DNA of 64,000 nucleotides from Balanoglossus misakiensis (lineage: Eukaryota > Hemichordata), in assembly GCA_040954595.2 (NCBI GenBank), contig JBECUI020000024.1, positions 434,001 through 498,000 on the forward strand, written 5' to 3'. Below the pieces are notes generated by a model. That model was not told where the DNA came from. It made no database searches and saw only the letters and a program-made list of their open reading frames with translations. Positions 12,188-22,223 of the stretch are shown piece by piece; the stretch's first letter is position 1, and every line of letters starts with the position of its first letter. Both the position numbers and the translations under genes were made by a program.

Positions 12188-12999
12188 TTGAAGTATATTT
12201 TTGGGGTGATTTTGGTCAAATACTCAAAAACCTCTACTCACAGTTCTTTGAAATTTGGTTTGCAGGTTCCTAGGTGTGTTATCACGACATTTTAACAAAT
12301 CCTATGATGGAAGTGTCAATATAGTTTTTGTGGACAATTTTTGCCATTTTTGTTTGATTGCTTTGCAATTTTTTGTTTTGCAGTTTCCAGGGGATTTTTT
12401 TACTGTGATATATCATAAATGTTCTGAAAATGAAAAAATTGTATTTTCGGGGCATAAAAAAAATTCTCAGAAAGTGCATGGTTGATCACTGTAAAAGTTT
12501 AGTTGTGAGTTAATGATATGTGCTTCTTTAGAATGATAATTGAATCAAATCATAGCTGAATTAGTTTTTTTGTTTATTTTGTTTGATATTTTTTCCTTAT
12601 ACCTCAAAAATTGTTATTATAAAAGGGAAATTACCATTACATAGTTGTTTGCAATTAAGGAGGACCCCCTCCCCCACTGAAAATCGTATACACCTTGATC
12701 TCTCTATGTCTGTATTCATGTCTGTATGTATGTTTTACAAATGTATGCTCCCAATAAGAGTGAAATGATTTTTTTTATCGTAATACTTCTAAAGTGATTA
12801 TTTCCTATGAGATATGCAGTCTTATTACCTAATCGTTTCTGAAATTCTACCTCATGCTGTGTATGAAAAGTCTAATATATGTCATTGTCAAGATCCCCAA
12901 AACAGGCTGATATAGTATCACATAACATTTGATAAAAGTATCCCAAACAGTGTGGCAATTTTGGTATACAGAAAAAAAAACACTAGAATGACAACAGCT
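12188..12999. other. Non-coding arm sequence
   Basis: No gene is seen. The segment 12188-12480 matches the complement of 48610-48940 and carries a copy of the 45-nt phrase at 12224-12268. The remainder is AT-rich. Confidence 0.6.
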
Positions 13000-13314
13000 A
13001 CATGTATGTAGGCTAGCAATAGGAACACAGATAACAATTCTCCATATTCATTTTTAAATACGATAAGATTCGCTGAAATTGGCACATCTGTGTGCAGGCA
13101 AAGTCAGTTCCAACTCGGCTTGCAAATCGGACCAATGTCTCTTGTTCGCTGAGACTGTATGGTTCTAGTAATAGCTGTAAGAACTTGATCATTGACCAAA
13201 CTCTTGGTTCAATTTTGCAACATTTTATGATTTCAAGCTGTACATATTTAACTCCGTTTCAACTATAGTTGGAGGGATAATAATGGAGCCATTTCACTGA
13301 CAAAATAGCGCTTA
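13000..13314 (-). repeat. Module M copy 2, first part
   Basis: The reverse complement matches 2780-3130 and 47790-48140. This copy is interrupted by the element at 13315-14142 and resumes at 14143. Confidence 0.7.
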
Positions 13315-14142
13315 GGGACCATTCAGTTTTTACGGTGGGGGGAGGCTGGCAAAATCCAGGGGGTCACTTAAATTTTGAAATCCAAAAGAGGGAGTCATCT
13401 TTTTTTCAAACGTTTAGGGGGGAGGTCATATACATGTACCCACCGATGCTAACTTTGAGTGTAGTGGTAACAGTAAAATTGGTCCTTTCAAACATTGAGA
13501 TAATTTGCTTTTGACTTCATTAAAATGCAACTTTGAGCTACATATTTTACAAAGTTTTCTTATGTGGAAGGGGGACATCCCCTCCCACACCCATCCCCTT
13601 ATTTCTTCGCCACATATAGTGTACCAGGGCAGAATACTTGCCATCCCACCCCCACTGATGTTAACTTTGAGTGGCAAAAGTAAAATTTGTCCTCCCCAAC
13701 ATTAAGTTAATTTGCCTTTGAGTTCATTAAAATGCATTAATTGTATTTTACAAAATTGTCCTACGTACACCCACCCCTTCCACTTTTCTTGTTTTACCAA
13801 TTCTACCAACTATTGTATTGACGTGTCCTTTTAATTTATCCATAGACCTTCTTTATTGCAACGCTATACTATTATACACTTCAAATTATACATTTCTTTA
13901 AGAAATTTAGAATTGAGGTGTGAGGAGACCCTTTACCTTTATTGCATACAGTCAGTGTACATAAGATACGGATGGCAAATGTTTTCGGGGTGGGAGGAGG
14001 GTCATCATATTTTGGTCCTGTCAAAGGGGGGGGGGGGTCATCATTTTTTTGGTCCTGGTTGAAGGGGGTGTCGGCCTGATTTTGAAAACCAATGACACAA
14101 ACTTTTGCCCCCCCCCCCCTCCACCAAAACTGAACAGTCCCT
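13315..14142. mobile_element. TA-flanked MITE, GGGAC termini
   Basis: The termini are inverted: GGGACCATTCAGTTTT at the left and the complement of GGGACTGTTCAGTTTT at the right. TA lies on each side (13313-13314 and 14143-14144). Module M is uninterrupted at the same point in other copies (for example 47800-47830), which demonstrates insertion. The interior has G- and C-runs and a direct duplication of about 200 bp (13438 and 13650, both with TTAACTTTGAGTG or close). A TA duplication is compatible with Tc1/mariner-like or related MITEs; no transposase is present. Confidence 0.7.
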
Positions 14143-14470
14143 TACTAAAGGACGTCAATGTCTGTTTACAGTCAAATGCATTGCCATCAGAAAAAAAAAT
14201 GCAAACAATTTCTTATGTTTGTAGTACGCACTTTTTGTATATCTGTAAACTGTGTCTCAGTTGTGAAATTCTAAGGAAATTTGTTCCTTGGGTAGAATAA
14301 AGGATTCTTAAACAAACTTAGTCACGAAAGCTAAATGGTTACCTCAGAGAAACTGTGTTAAATTTGGTCATCATTGTTTTAAATCACACAAGACATTCCC
14401 ACAGCTAAGTTACTGCAGCAGTCAGTTTCAACTCAGCTTGCAAATTGGGATCATGTCTTGTGTTCATCGA
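14143..14470 (-). repeat. Module M copy 2, second part
   Basis: Continuation of the minus-oriented M module after the MITE. It matches the complement of about 47455-47790. Confidence 0.7.
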
Positions 14471-14479
14471 GACTGTCTG

Positions 14480-14960
14480 TAGTCGAGTTGACAGTCACTA
14501 CAACTGTATTGCAAATATGGCAGGGTTGGGCAACTCTTCTAATTTGCATTTGAACACCTTTTCTGTTTGCGTCAAAATGATGAATAATGTTTCGTTTTCA
14601 AGAATGCCTTAATATGGGCACCCAATACAAGACAACTGCATTGCAAATGGCATTTTCATTCAACTCTCCTGGGTACCTAAAACAATTTCAACATGGTTGA
14701 CATGGCAATATTAGACAACTGTTCTAATTTGCATAATCCAAAATGGCCGCCAAATTTCTCTAACATGTTAATTTCCCATATTTGTTTTAAATGGTGTGTA
14801 ATATCGAATTTGCAGGGTTTCCATTAATATGGGTACCTAAAACAATTTCAACATGGTTGACATGGCAATATTAGACAACTGATCTAATTTGCATAATTCA
14901 AACACCTGCTGGATAATTTAACTTTTGCCATTCTTGTCCCATGATTGTATGTATTATATC
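14480..14960. repeat. ~160-bp repeat, left-arm copies
   Basis: At least two units about 160 bp apart contain ACATGGTTGACATGGCAATA, followed by TTAGACAACTG and TCTAATTTGCATAA. They correspond inversely to the four-unit block at 46530-47190. No coding frame is seen. Confidence 0.65.
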
Positions 14961-15575
14961 TCATAACAGGCAATTAAGTGTGCTAATTGTCAAGCCAATC
15001 TTAATTCTTCATCTGCACCACAAATCAGATGCAAGGTTTAGGACTGGGAGTGTATGTGGGAGCAGCATATAGGGGCCTACAGGTATCTTTAATGGCAAGT
15101 CCTCGGTTAAAGCCAGAAGGTTTTCAGGTTGTAGGCCTCTATTGTATCTACAACAGTTTCTATCACCTCCATCCCACTGGCCGGCACCCGAGGGGGGGGG
15201 GGGTACTTGAAATTTTTTCGGATGGTAGTCTGTCGCCCCAGTCGATAACATCAACACGTGTAAATGCCCAAAACCCGACCTATTTGTATTATAAGTCAAA
15301 TTTTCTGGTCATTTACCCCAAGTTTTTCTTAAAGACTACATACCTATACACCTTTGTATGGGAGAACACATCCCCCACCCCCCTGCCAACACTAATTGGA
15401 CAACTTTATTCTTGTTATACTTCTTTATAAGTCTAAATGTTCAGTAAGAAAAGGCAACAAGTTATTGAAGCTGCTGACCATGGAAACTATGATGAAGTAT
15501 ATTTTTTTCCTAGCTGTACATGTACAGTATAATTGGCCCAATGTACCAATTGGAGATGTGTGCCTTACAAGCAAC

Positions 15576-16933
15576 ACAGGTTGTATATCCAAGCCTTGTC
15601 TGTTGGCACTATGAAGGGTATTGGAAGAATGTCTCTGCTGGCCACTTTGGCCAGCCACTTTTGGCCAGCAGACTATCAAAAGGGTCAAGAAAATAGCCCT
15701 AAAAGGTATGGCACTGTATGCAAATCTAGTGCAGGAGTGGATTGATACATTTCCCATCACTGTACATGCATCATCCTGTATGGATGATATGTACTCTAGC
15801 ATTATGCACCAGATAAAAATGGTCAAAATTGCAAAAAAAAGGAGATGAAACTCCCACTGGCCTTTAACGCAATCCATAGATAAAGAGACAACATGTTCAG
15901 GCATTGGCTCTAAACATGGTGGATACTGACGAGGGTGTGGTGAATGATGGTGAATCCCTGGATGTTTTGAGGTCGGAATTCTGAAAAGGATTCCCATCGT
16001 GAGATTGAGGAACAGGATGATGCAGAGGGGCTGGCTCTTTGTGACTCCTATCAGTGGGGATAGACATATATTTGGGATACAGAGGTTGCACTTCCTTGCT
16101 TCATGATTAGTACGGTAACACTGCCAAATTTGCAACACAGTTGTATTGTTAAAGGTACCCATATGAATGTGCTAATCCTGAAAATACGCGATATTGCGCA
16201 TCATTTTGGGAAACATGGCAAAATTTCACTTTTAGTGGTGATTGGCGGCCATTTTTGATTATGCAAAATAGAAAAGTTGCCAAACACTGCCATATTTGCA
16301 ATACATAACCAATATGGATGCAAATCCTGAAATTTTAGATATTACACATAATTTGAGAAAAAAGGGCCAAGTTTTATTTTAGAGAAGGTATTTGGCGGCC
16401 ATTTTTGATCATGCATATTAGAAGAATTGTCCAACATTGCCATTTTGGCAACTCAGCTGGAATAGGTCTAGGCTCCCATATGAATGCCAATAAGCAAAAA
16501 ACTTCATAGGAAAGAAAATTTCTAGGTAGGAAAATTTTGACTCAACTTCTGGTTCTAATAATAGGTGTAAGGATGTGATCGTTTGATTTTGCAACATTTT
16601 ACAATTTCAAGCTGTGTGTATTTAACTCTGGTGCAATTCTGGTTGGAGAGACAAATGGCTTAAGCCATTTAATTGAAAATATAGCACTACTTCACTAGGG
16701 TTGTGCAGTACCTTTGACAACGCTTTGAACAATGTTGCAAAAAGCTTTGTGTTGAAGCTTGCTACAAGACTTGGCGTGCTGAAGCCTCTTATACTAGTCT
16801 TAGTTGAACCTCAGCTGTAACTACGTTTGTGAAACCTTAACATTCAAATCTTTGGCCAAAGTTAGTGTTGCAAAGCTTCTTCAAAGTTTTGTGAACCTCA
16901 ACAATGCTTTTCTATAGAAACCTTTAAACATGC
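15576..16933. other. Unique interior segment, doubtful ORFs
   Basis: This lies just inside the inverted repeat. A 245-codon minus-strand frame (15425-16162) exists, but it crosses the repeat boundary, is rich in Cys, His and Phe and has no domain, so I do not call it a gene. On the plus strand 15670-15848 reads ...WIDTFPITVHASS... and ends KKRR, which looks more protein-like and might be a transposon fragment; its function is unknown. Sequence at 16160-16450 resembles the 160-bp repeat family. A run of 16 G residues at 16934-16949 borders the Gypsy element. Confidence 0.35.
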
Positions 16934-16949
16934 GGGGGGGGGGGGGGGG

Positions 16950-17153
16950 TGTAGTATTCTGACAGCTACGATCAATATAGCGCCCTCTAGTGTTGCATTG
17001 TTGGTGTTCCACTTGTTTATGAATTGCTGTACGACGTCACTTCCGCCCAGATAAGGCGAAGCACATTGTTGAGTCTTTTCAGCCGATCAATAAATAGGTT
17101 GTTGTTATACCTTATGATCGCATTATTATTCCCATGTTGATGGAAACATAACA
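16950..17153 (+). repeat. Gypsy 5' LTR
   Basis: 204 bp, starting TGTAGTATTC and ending CATAACA, so it has the canonical TG...CA ends. CGATCAATAAATAGG near 17085 contains an AATAAA-type signal. It is immediately followed by the primer binding site. Confidence 0.95.
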
Positions 17154-17167
17154 TGGTGGCAGCGGTG
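17154..17167 (+). other. Primer binding site, tRNA-Leu
   Basis: TGGTGGCAGCGGTG directly follows the LTR. It is complementary to the 3' end (including CCA) of metazoan tRNA-Leu species ending ...CACCGCTGCCA. The match is 14 nt and then stops. Confidence 0.85.
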
Positions 17168-17263
17168 AACGTGAGTGATCAGATGTAAGCAGACTTTACA
17201 CACTATCGACTACACAAGACACCAAAACTACAGAAGAAAAGACCATCGAACTGACCTGACAAG

Positions 17264-20092
17264 ATGGCGGCCGCACTACAAACGCCCTTCACAGCCCCAA
17301 AGATGGAATGGGACGCGCCAGATCTAGCAATAGCCTTCAGTCGTTTTCGTCAAAAATGTGAGTTAACATTTAAGACAGCACTTAAAGATGCTAACGATGA
17401 AGAGAAAGCTAGCTACATACTTCTATGGTCCGGTGAACCAGGTCTTGACAAATACAACAGTTGGTCGTTTGAAAATGAAGACCAGCGGAAAGACCCCACA
17501 GTACTATTCGACAAATTTTCCGAACACTTAGAGCCGAAGTCGAATCATCGCATACATAGATACCAATTCCAAGATATGAGACAAGACCCTGGAGAACCAG
17601 TTGATGATTTCTTTTCGAAATTGAAAAATGAAGCCGCCAAATGCAAATTTGGGGATACAAAAGAACAGGAAGCAAGACTCGTAGATCAGTTGATATGGGG
17701 GATCTGTCACCAAGAAATACAGAAGAAACTTATTGGGCGTGATGAGAAACTGACCTTGAAGGAGGCGCTCGATATAGCTAGAGGTCACGAAGCCACAACA
17801 AAACACATGAAAACGCTCACAAATTGCCATATTGCTAATCCTGTGGATAGCAAAGCTGTCAACGCAGTAAAAAGGCAGCCCAACAAGACACACCCTAAAC
17901 AATGTAAGCATTGCGGAAAAAAGCATGACACCTCAGTGAAAAGTAACTGCCCAGCATATGGCTCGAAATGCCGAAATTGTGGGAAACCTAATCACTGGCA
18001 GGTGGTATGCCGTTCCAAAACCAGCTCAAGCGAACCGAAGTCACAGCAGAGACGAGGTGGAAAACCAATCCATAATGTGACACGCTCGAGCAGCAACATG
18101 CATCAAATAGATGATGAAGTCCTAGATGTTGGAACTATCGAAATAAATGCATTGGACAACATCAACAGACAAGAAGAAATATACACGAAACTGACAATCA
18201 CACAGAGCGAAAAGAAAAGGAAAGTAGCACTGAGATGCAAGTTTGATACCGGTGCACAGAGCAATATACTGCCCCTCTGCCTTTTCAAGATCATATTTCC
18301 AGAGAAACTGGATAAACACGGAAATCCAAAACGCGGGCACGTGAAGGAAAATAAAACAATCCTTACCGCATATGGAGGTTCCAAAATCAAACAGCTTGGC
18401 ACCATCGTCATTCCATGTGAACATAGAGAGAGGAAAATCAGATGCCTCTTCTATGTAACTGACGCCGCAGGCCCAGCCATTTTAGGGTTAAAGGCAAGCA
18501 GAGCCTTAAACCTGATACAAATAAACTGTTCAGTAGAAGCCATACAAGTGCAGGCGAGCCCAGAGTGCAAGACAGCACAGCCTGGAAGAAATGTGGAAGT
18601 GGAAAAGAGAAAGATGAACGAACAGAAGCCAGCAGGAAGAAACAGAAACCCTGCAGATGACTACATAGACAGTAATACACCCATCAGGGACCGCCCTCCC
18701 ATAAAGAACAAAGAACAGGTGCTGAGGATGTACCCTGATTGCTTTGACGACGTGGTCGGATGTTTTGAAAACTACACATACCACATCACTCTTGATCCAG
18801 AAGTACAACCAGTAGTACACCCTGCCCGCAGAGTTCCATTAGAACTAATGGATAGACTCAAAACCGAGCTGCAGGAGATGGAAGATAAGCAAATCATCGC
18901 CAAAGTGAACCAGCCTACGAACTGGGTCAATTCTCTTGTTGTCCGGGAGAAAGACAATGGAAGACTTCGCATTTGTCTGGACCCGAAGGACTTGAACAAA
19001 GCCATTAAAAGGGATCATTACCCTACACCCACATTGGAGGAGATTACCCCAAAGTTGGCAGGCGCAACACTTTTCAGCAAGCTAGACGCGCGGAACGGAT
19101 ACTGGAATGTAAAGATCGATGAAGAATCATCCTTCCTGACGACCTTTAACACACCATATGGCCGTTACAGATTCCTACGAATGCCATTTGGGCTAAGGAT
19201 GAGCCAAGATGTGTTTCAATTCAAAATTGATGAAACATACAGAGAGTGTGAAGGTGCAGTCGGCATTGCAGACGATATACAAGTCTTCGGATCAGGAGAG
19301 CGACACCATGACCTGCATCTACACGAAGCCATGGAACGAACCAGGAAAGCAGGCATTAAACTGAACAAAGAGAAATGCTACATCAAGACAAAAGAATGTA
19401 GTTTCTTTGGCATGTTATACACAGAAGACGGAGTTAAACCCAACCCAGAAAAGGTCAAGGCGATAGAGATGATGCATCCGCCTAGAGACAAGAACGAACT
19501 GCGCACATTCCTCGGAATGGTGAACTACATGGGTTCATTCATACCCAGATTAGCTGAACACACAGCACCACTGAGAGAGCTCATCAGAGACGACACTGAG
19601 TTTGAGTGGTCTCCGACACACACAAAGTCTTTCAATATGATCAAGGACCTGATCAGCACAAAGACTACACTTGCTTACTACGACCGTAAGAAGCCTGTCA
19701 CTCTACAAGTCGACGCATCGGGAAAGGGAATCGGAGCGGTGCTCATACAGGAACAGAGACCTATAGCATTTGCGTCCAAGGCCCTGACACCAGCGGAAAC
19801 CCGATACGCCAATATAGAAAGAGAACTACTCGCGGTAGTCTACGGATGTGAGAAGTTTCGCACATATCTCTACGGCAGAAGTTTCATAGTAGAGAGTGAT
19901 CATCGACCGTTGGAGCAAATTCAGAGGAAGAATTTGACCAAGGCACCACCCCGATTACAGAGAATGCTGTTGCGCATACAGCCGTATGATTTCACCATAC
20001 ACTACAAGCCAGGCAAACAGATGATACTTGCCGACGCACTATGTAGACTGTCACCACAAGATCAGAACGAAATCAGTGACATGAAAGTCTAG
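17264..20092 (+). CDS. Gypsy gag-protease-RT-RNase H polyprotein
   Basis: A single 942-codon frame without a gag/pol frameshift, starting at the ATG in AAGATGGCGGCC. The N-terminal 210 residues are gag-like. Two Cys clusters follow: a CX2C near residue 214 and a CX2CX4HX4C knuckle at C236-C249. The aspartic protease motif DTGA is at D328. RT motifs include RICLDPKDLNKA, FSKLDARNGYW and the catalytic IADD at 668-671, where YADD is more usual. RNase H has VDASG (D817), IERELLAVVY and ESDHRPL. The frame stops at TAG 20090-20092, but the next 981 nt stay open in the same frame and encode integrase. The TAG is therefore either a premature stop or a readthrough stop. Confidence 0.93.
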   Translation: MAAALQTPFTAPKMEWDAPDLAIAFSRFRQKCELTFKTALKDANDEEKASYILLWSGEPGLDKYNSWSFENEDQRKDPTVLFDKFSEHLEPKSNHRIHRYQFQDMRQDPGEPVDDFFSKLKNEAAKCKFGDTKEQEARLVDQLIWGICHQEIQKKLIGRDEKLTLKEALDIARGHEATTKHMKTLTNCHIANPVDSKAVNAVKRQPNKTHPKQCKHCGKKHDTSVKSNCPAYGSKCRNCGKPNHWQVVCRSKTSSSEPKSQQRRGGKPIHNVTRSSSNMHQIDDEVLDVGTIEINALDNINRQEEIYTKLTITQSEKKRKVALRCKFDTGAQSNILPLCLFKIIFPEKLDKHGNPKRGHVKENKTILTAYGGSKIKQLGTIVIPCEHRERKIRCLFYVTDAAGPAILGLKASRALNLIQINCSVEAIQVQASPECKTAQPGRNVEVEKRKMNEQKPAGRNRNPADDYIDSNTPIRDRPPIKNKEQVLRMYPDCFDDVVGCFENYTYHITLDPEVQPVVHPARRVPLELMDRLKTELQEMEDKQIIAKVNQPTNWVNSLVVREKDNGRLRICLDPKDLNKAIKRDHYPTPTLEEITPKLAGATLFSKLDARNGYWNVKIDEESSFLTTFNTPYGRYRFLRMPFGLRMSQDVFQFKIDETYRECEGAVGIADDIQVFGSGERHHDLHLHEAMERTRKAGIKLNKEKCYIKTKECSFFGMLYTEDGVKPNPEKVKAIEMMHPPRDKNELRTFLGMVNYMGSFIPRLAEHTAPLRELIRDDTEFEWSPTHTKSFNMIKDLISTKTTLAYYDRKKPVTLQVDASGKGIGAVLIQEQRPIAFASKALTPAETRYANIERELLAVVYGCEKFRTYLYGRSFIVESDHRPLEQIQRKNLTKAPPRLQRMLLRIQPYDFTIHYKPGKQMILADALCRLSPQDQNEISDMKV

Positions 20093-21073
20093 ATACACCA
20101 CCTGGTGAAGATCACACCAATGAGACAGATGGAGATCAAAGAAGAAACTACCAAAGATGAAATTCTTCAATTATTGATCGAGCAAGTCCTGAAAGGATGG
20201 CCAGATAGCATCAAGGACATTCACGCTGATATTCGACCCTACTGGTCTATTCGAGACGATATCGCTATTGAAGATGGTATTATCCTGATAGGCAGCCGAC
20301 TCCTCATACCAGCAGTAATGAGAGATGAAATGCTACAACGCATTCATAGCAGTCACCTGGGGATCGAGAAATGCAAGCTGAGAGCCAGATCCAGCGTGTA
20401 CTGGCCTGGAATTTGTAAAGATATAGAGAGACTAGTAACAGGATGCAACGCGTGCCAGAAATTCCAGAATTCCCAGCAGAAGGAACCGATGATTCCAATG
20501 GAAATTCCACCACGACCGTGGCACACAATTGGAGCAGACCTATTCTACGTGAACCAAACATGGTACATGATAGTTGCTGACTACTACTCCAAGTTCCCCT
20601 TCATTAGGAAACTTGAAGACCTCAGAGCCAGTACCATTATGAGAGCCCTCCGAATTCTATTTGCAGAGCAAGGAATACCCGAGAAACTAGTTTGTGACAA
20701 CGGATCTCAGTTTACAGCTAGAGACTTCCACAGCCTAACTGAGAAGTATGGTTTTGCGATAGTCACATCATCACCATACTATCCCAAAGGGCACGGTTTT
20801 ATCGAGCGACATGTACAGACCGTGAAGAACATCCTGATGAAGTGCAAAGAGTCCGGAGATGATCCGAATCTAGCATTGTTGGCACTTCGCGCGACTCCAT
20901 TGAAGTCCAACATACCATCACCAGCTGAGTTGCTGAACAGCAGAGCATACAAGACAACTCTCCCAGCCAAAATTCACCCAGCAAGAAACGGGGAGGAAGT
21001 TCGTCAATACCTGACATCTCAACAGCAGGCCCAGACTTCCAGCCACGACCAGCACTCCAGACAACTACCATAA
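20093..21073 (+). CDS. Gypsy integrase (in frame after TAG)
   Basis: Same frame as the upstream polyprotein. The first ATG is at 20120 if initiated separately, but it is more likely part of the same pol. From 20105, an HHCC zinc domain is seen (H81, H84, then GCNACQ). The catalytic core has GADLF, VCDNGSQFTA and FIERHVQT, supplying the D, D and E residues. It catalyses insertion of the cDNA. The frame ends at TAA 21071-21073, beyond which the same frame is again open. Two same-frame stops in one otherwise well-preserved element suggest recent inactivation. Confidence 0.9.
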   Translation: MHHLVKITPMRQMEIKEETTKDEILQLLIEQVLKGWPDSIKDIHADIRPYWSIRDDIAIEDGIILIGSRLLIPAVMRDEMLQRIHSSHLGIEKCKLRARSSVYWPGICKDIERLVTGCNACQKFQNSQQKEPMIPMEIPPRPWHTIGADLFYVNQTWYMIVADYYSKFPFIRKLEDLRASTIMRALRILFAEQGIPEKLVCDNGSQFTARDFHSLTEKYGFAIVTSSPYYPKGHGFIERHVQTVKNILMKCKESGDDPNLALLALRATPLKSNIPSPAELLNSRAYKTTLPAKIHPARNGEEVRQYLTSQQQAQTSSHDQHSRQLP

Positions 21074-21415
21074 TTGCTGACAGGTCAACAAGTCCATGTA
21101 CAAAGCCCAATCAGCAAAACATGGAGTCCAGCGAGAGTTGTAGCCCCAGCAAACACACCTAGGTCCTACACCGTGAAGTTAGACAACGGGAAACAAATGC
21201 GACGCAACAGGATCCACATGAAACCAGTCAGCGCAGAACTGAAACCAGCACAGACAGGGATGGATCAACACAATATTGCACCAGCAGTCACAGACGGAAC
21301 ACCGCCTCAACAACCCGCAATGCCAGCGTCACCAGCCCAAGAATCGTTGAGATCAACACGAACCAGAACAAATATACAAAAGCCGTCTCGATACAAAGAT
21401 TATGTGACTGATTGA
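21074..21415 (+). CDS. Gypsy integrase C-terminal domain
   Basis: Continues the pol frame after TAA 21071-21073. It begins LLTGQQVHVQ and includes TWSPARVV, YTVKLDNG and NRIHMKPV. This is the SH3-like C-terminal module found in many Gypsy integrases, followed by a low-complexity Ala/Pro/Gln tail. It ends at TGA 21413-21415. About 220 nt of non-coding sequence precede the polypurine tract. Confidence 0.8.
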   Translation: MLTGQQVHVQSPISKTWSPARVVAPANTPRSYTVKLDNGKQMRRNRIHMKPVSAELKPAQTGMDQHNIAPAVTDGTPPQQPAMPASPAQESLRSTRTRTNIQKPSRYKDYVTD

Positions 21416-21621
21416 TAGCTTTTTCTGATATTGAGATACGCCATTTGTTCCACAGAAAGTTGAGTTATACAGAGGAAAATTTATCACATTTTTCCCAGAG
21501 TATTTTTCATGTTCGTTGCGTTTGATTTTGACAAAGACTGATTCAAGATGAATGCAGAGTTTGCACAGGACAATTCACAGTGACATTCGTATTCAAAAAG
21601 AGTTTTGAAACAATTTATCTT

Positions 21622-21634
21622 AAAGAAGAGGGGA
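21622..21634 (+). other. Polypurine tract
   Basis: AAAGAAGAGGGGA lies immediately upstream of the 3' LTR, as expected for plus-strand priming. Confidence 0.85.
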
Positions 21635-22223
21635 TGTAGTATTCTGACAGCTTAGTCTGGTTCCCTGCCCCAATCCCACCGCTGGCTGCGCTACACTAAA
21701 GGGAAAGGGTCAGGCACGGCCTATTGTAAACATGGCTCTCATTGGTCAATACATACGAAAATTAAGTTGTTAAATTGATAAGTTGTTGTAAGATACTCAT
21801 TTCCCGTTCTCTCCTTCACCTCCATGAATGTTTATCATTCGATTTCCAACTTTACAACAAACGAAACAAAATAAACTGCCTGGATGAATCTTGACTGGCA
21901 TACGGACATTGGAGGCATCCATCTTGTTTCACACCCAGGTTTCTGGGTGTGAAATCGGGCCGTACCTGACCCCTTTCCCTTTAGCGTAGCGCAGCCAGCG
22001 GTGGGATTGGGGCAGGGAACCAGACTATCTGACAGCTACGATCAATATAGCGCCCTCTAGTGTTGCATTGTTGGTGTTCCACTTGTTTATGAATTGCTGT
22101 ACGATGTCACTTCCGCCCAGATAAGGCGAAGCACATTGTTGAGTCTTTTCAGCCGATCAATAAATAGGTTGTTGTTATACCTTATGATCGCATTATTATT
22201 CCCATGTTGATGGAAACATAACA
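21635..22223 (+). repeat. Gypsy 3' LTR interrupted by MITE
   Basis: LTR bases occupy 21635-21652 and 22038-22223, totalling 204 bp. Bases 21653-22037 are the nested MITE plus its second target copy. The LTR ends in CATAACA, followed by GGGGGG. Confidence 0.95.
21653..22027. mobile_element. Mutator-like MITE with 70-bp TIRs
   Basis: 375 bp. The first ~70 bp, starting TAGTCTGGTTCCCTGCCCC, are repeated inverted at the end with about three differences. It is flanked by the 10-bp direct repeat TCTGACAGCT (21643-21652 and 22028-22037), a single copy of which is present in the 5' LTR. Long TIRs with a 9-10 bp target duplication are characteristic of Mutator-like elements. There is no coding capacity, so a transposase must come from elsewhere. 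It inserted after the Gypsy element, making it the youngest event in the window. Confidence 0.88.

Larger units (their letters stand above)
1638..15575 (+). repeat. Left arm of ~55 kb inverted repeat
   Basis: Seen directly: the reverse complement of 45926-56642 matches this interval in order. The outer end shares the ATTGAGCATGCGCAG motif. The inner end is the block ending near 15575, where GGAGATGTGTGCCTTAC matches the complement just inside the satellite array. A by-eye comparison of about 270 bp at the outer end gave roughly 15 differences, near 5 percent, so the duplication is not recent. The arm is longer than its partner because it carries insertions at 3348-4576, 6408-7905, 9837-12187 and 13315-14142. 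Whether this is a giant terminal-inverted-repeat element or an inverted segmental duplication is not decided; no clear target-site duplication flanks the ends. Confidence 0.8.
16950..22223 (+). mobile_element. Ty3/Gypsy LTR retrotransposon with nested MITE
   Basis: A complete element: 5' LTR, tRNA-Leu primer site, gag-pol with gag, protease, RT, RNase H and integrase in order, polypurine tract and 3' LTR. The order RT-RNaseH-integrase is that of Metaviridae. Without the nested MITE the two LTRs are both 204 bp and differ at one position (C at 17035 versus T at 22105), so the insertion is recent. It sits in a G-run; GGGGG on both sides is the likely 5-bp target duplication. Two in-frame stops interrupt pol, so this copy is probably not autonomous unless the stops are read through. 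Confidence 0.95.

Noticed and set aside
15425-16162. 245-codon minus-strand open frame
   Set aside because: It crosses the inner boundary of the inverted repeat, has random-looking composition and no motif; the plus strand is more protein-like in part of the region.
17409-20970. Minus-strand frames within the Gypsy element
   Set aside because: They are shadows of the gag-pol frame on the other strand; no motifs.
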